This document shows, one piece after another, positions 62,264-64,000 of a stretch of 64,000 nt of DNA. Under the pieces are notes generated by a model, which ran no database searches, was not told where the DNA came from, and saw nothing but the letters and a program-made list of their open reading frames with translations. Numbering within the stretch: the first letter of the stretch is position 1; each line of letters starts with the position of its first letter. The stretch is from Parerythrobacter_A sp963838735 (GTDB taxonomy: Bacteria > Pseudomonadota > Alphaproteobacteria > Sphingomonadales > Sphingomonadaceae), in contig CAWISG010000006.1 in the NCBI GenBank assembly GCA_963838735.1, forward strand, positions 1 through 64,000, given 5' to 3'. Position numbers and translations under genes: made by a program.

Positions 62264-62938
62264 TTACCGGTAGAAGATGTGCGTCTTGATTGCGGCGCGG
62301 CGGCTCTTGGTCCGGCTCCAGCGCGGCGAAACATAGCGTGCGTGGAAATAGAGCGAGTCCTTAGCCTCGCTGTCCCACAACCCGTCATGGGCGATGCGCG
62401 CGATCTTCTTGGCCCGCTGCCATGCCGCGGAACCGCGCTTGATGCGTGGCATCTTGCCCCCGCGGACGAACGAGAACTGGCTGCGTTGATAGACAACATC
62501 GCAATAGGTGGACGGGAATACATCCGATTGCGCGCGATTTATCACAACCTTGGCAACGGCGAGCTGCCCGGCAATCGGTTCGCCGCGGGCTTCGAAGTAA
62601 ACGGTGCCGGCCAGGCATTCCATCTGGCGGTCGAGATCGGCAGGCGCATCGAGACGGCGGACCAGCTGGCGCAACGAGCCCGCTTCGGGCACGGCGGCAG
62701 CTACGAGTTGCGCATTGATCTGCGCTTCGGGCGATGCTTCGTCGGTCACGGTCTCAACCGGAATGGACTGCACCACTTCCTCGGAAACAAACACGGGAAC
62801 CACTTCTTCGGTCAGCGCTTTGTCTTCCAATGGCAGGGCATCATCGCCCTGTGCGACAGCGCCGGAAATCTCGGCCGTTGCGAAGCCGAGCGTGATTGCC
62901 GTAACCGTAAGGTTGGTGAGTGTCGTTTTGCGACCCAT
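62264..62938 (-). CDS. SleB-type cell wall hydrolase (Hydrolase_2)
   Basis: A 224-residue exported enzyme with an N-terminal signal segment (about 8-29), a linker of about 80 residues and a SleB domain from about residue 100: ECLAGTVYFEARGEPIAGQLAVAKVV (catalytic Glu in TVYFEARGE), INRAQSDVFPSTYCDVVYQ and the tail SLYFHARYVSP. It would cut peptidoglycan as a lytic transglycosylase or amidase. It converges on xthA. Confidence 0.9.
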   Translation of the reverse strand: MGRKTTLTNLTVTAITLGFATAEISGAVAQGDDALPLEDKALTEEVVPVFVSEEVVQSIPVETVTDEASPEAQINAQLVAAAVPEAGSLRQLVRRLDAPADLDRQMECLAGTVYFEARGEPIAGQLAVAKVVINRAQSDVFPSTYCDVVYQRSQFSFVRGGKMPRIKRGSAAWQRAKKIARIAHDGLWDSEAKDSLYFHARYVSPRWSRTKSRRAAIKTHIFYR

Positions 62939-63145
62939 GATATCCGTTCATTGAGCGGTAACCGGACCTGCGCAGGCGGAAACAGGCAATCGCTAAACGG
63001 TGCCCTGCACCACGTTGCCGTTCCGAAACTCTAGCCTGCCGGCCGGTTCCCGTCTGCGTGCGTGTCACCAGGCCGATATGCCCGAACGACCGCCTCCGCC
63101 TCGGTTACTGAGCGCTAAACTAGTTTCAAATGAAATCAGGTCAAG

Positions 63146-63478
63146 TCATTCATGCTGCAGTGCGATAAAGCGTTCCGCATCTGCGATGTCCAGTTCCACG
63201 ATCCAGATATCGCTGTCCTGACGCCGCCTTTTCGTTAAATATTCGTTAAAATCCAAGGGGTTCTGCGGATCCTGATCGCGAGTCGCGGTGAATATCCGTT
63301 CACCCGTTAACCCCGGCATCCGCTCGTACAAACGCGCAGGCGCGCCGTTATGCGTGGTGACCACCAGCAGGGTGCCGGCGTCGCGTTCACCTTTCGCGAT
63401 AACCGTCGCAAAGCCGCCTTCCGCCTGCACCGCGCGCATCAATCCGGTAACTTCGAGATGCGCGAGAAGTCGTGTCAC
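63146..63478 (-). CDS. DUF1491-family protein
   Basis: A 110-residue protein of the alphaproteobacterial DUF1491 family (GGFATVIAKGERDAGTLLVV, DSDIWIVELDIADAERFI). Function is unknown. The GTG at 63478 overlaps the stop of the thioesterase gene (GTGA), so the two are coupled. Confidence 0.85.
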   Translation of the reverse strand: MTRLLAHLEVTGLMRAVQAEGGFATVIAKGERDAGTLLVVTTHNGAPARLYERMPGLTGERIFTATRDQDPQNPLDFNEYLTKRRRQDSDIWIVELDIADAERFIALQHE

Positions 63479-63963
63479 GCTGCGAGGTCGCCATAGCCCG
63501 GCAGGCCCGCCAGCGGAATATGCGAACGCATGAAGGTGCCGGTGCCGCGCCCGATTTCGTCGCCTTCGCTGTCGATCAGCCGCGATTCCGCGACATAGAC
63601 GCGGCGGCGTCCGCTGACCCAGTGTCCTTCGGCGATGACTTCCCCGGTACGCACCGGCTTGGTAAAATGCAGGTTGAACGATGTCGTCAGCAGGAAACGG
63701 TCGGTGACCAGTGCATTGGCGGCGTAGAAGGCGGCATCGTCCAGCATCTTGAAATAGATCGTGCCATGCGCCGCACCTGCCGCATGATAGGCGCCCTCCG
63801 TGACCTTGAAAACGACGCGCGCGCGGCCTTCGTCCAATATTTCGAGCCGGGAATCGAACAGGGCGTTGACCGGGGCCGAAGCATAAAGGCGCTCGAGCGC
63901 ACGGAAATGCGCAGTCGCACCGGCATCGGGCAGGTCGGAAGGCGGCGCCGGTGGCGGGGGCAT
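63475..63963 (-). CDS. PaaI-family hotdog thioesterase
   Basis: A 162-residue hotdog-fold protein. The family segment is YHAAGAAHGTIYFKMLDDAAFYAAN, then LTTSFNLHFTKPVRTGEV and SGRRRVYVAESRLID. It would hydrolyse acyl-CoA thioesters; the substrate is unknown. ATG 63963 is preferred; the frame is open to a TTG at 63969. The upstream promoter lies outside or at the edge of the window. Confidence 0.88.
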   Translation of the reverse strand: MPPPPAPPSDLPDAGATAHFRALERLYASAPVNALFDSRLEILDEGRARVVFKVTEGAYHAAGAAHGTIYFKMLDDAAFYAANALVTDRFLLTTSFNLHFTKPVRTGEVIAEGHWVSGRRRVYVAESRLIDSEGDEIGRGTGTFMRSHIPLAGLPGYGDLAA

Positions 63964-64000
63964 GCTCAATGCGGCTCGACCCAGCCGATGGACCCGTCGG

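Overview
The window looks like a chromosomal segment of a Sphingomonadales alphaproteobacterium, probably of the Erythrobacteraceae. The reasons are the high GC, the alphaproteobacterial SOS box (GTTC-N7-GTTC) in front of mmcB, the Rrf2-led suf operon, DUF2093, DUF1491, DUF2497 (PopZ-like) and MmcB genes, and a ThiS-ThiG fusion. This placement is inference from gene content; no 16S gene is present.

Region 1 (about 1-10089) is an integrated element of about 10 kb. It splits a tRNA-Arg: a piece of the 3' half lies at 1-27, the 5' half at 10034-10089, and a 25-bp near-identical core is shared between them. Inside are a P4-type tyrosine recombinase, three iteron-like repeats beside a DnaA box, a HEPN-nucleotidyltransferase remnant, a small excisionase-like regulator with a coupled 52-codon gene, a restriction-modification-like cluster (PLD nuclease, PD-ExK/N6-methylase, beta-class adenine methylase, ribbon-helix-helix regulator) and a complete tRNA-Arg(CCG). 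Four of its larger genes are frameshifted, so the island seems to be decaying, or this region is poorly resolved in the assembly. It is the best place in the window to look for an unusual system.

Region 2 (10.1-31 kb) is ordinary chromosome: LexA-controlled mmcB, a fatty acid hydroxylase, DUF2141, a PAS protein, App1 phosphatase, a frameshifted esterase, an M48 protease, a DsbA-like protein, a LytS/LytTR pair, nadC, RNase T2, tadA, rpmB, an M23 lipoprotein, xseA facing purD with overlapping start codons, PilZ, a PfkB kinase, an EI24 protein and a lipoprotein.

Region 3 (31-37.4 kb) is a nine-gene minus-strand suf operon for Fe-S cluster assembly: rrf2, sufB, DUF559, sufC, an unknown exported protein, sufD, sufS, a DUF59 (SufT-type) protein and a HesB/IscA-type protein. 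Most junctions overlap by a few bases. Two of the genes (DUF559 and the exported protein) are not standard suf genes.

Region 4 (37.5-64 kb) carries a DUF885 peptidase, a candidate small RNA or attenuator, pyrD, ggt, an acyl-CoA ligase, CsbD, thiSG, a MerC protein, ctaA-cutA, rplM-rpsI (S9 has a long acidic/basic N-terminal extension), a phosphoesterase, a second LytS/LytTR pair, fumarase, a PCMT-like protein with a TolC protein, a PopZ-like protein, an S9 peptidase with a thioredoxin-like ferredoxin, CBS, erpA, xthA, a SleB-type hydrolase, DUF1491 and a PaaI-type thioesterase.
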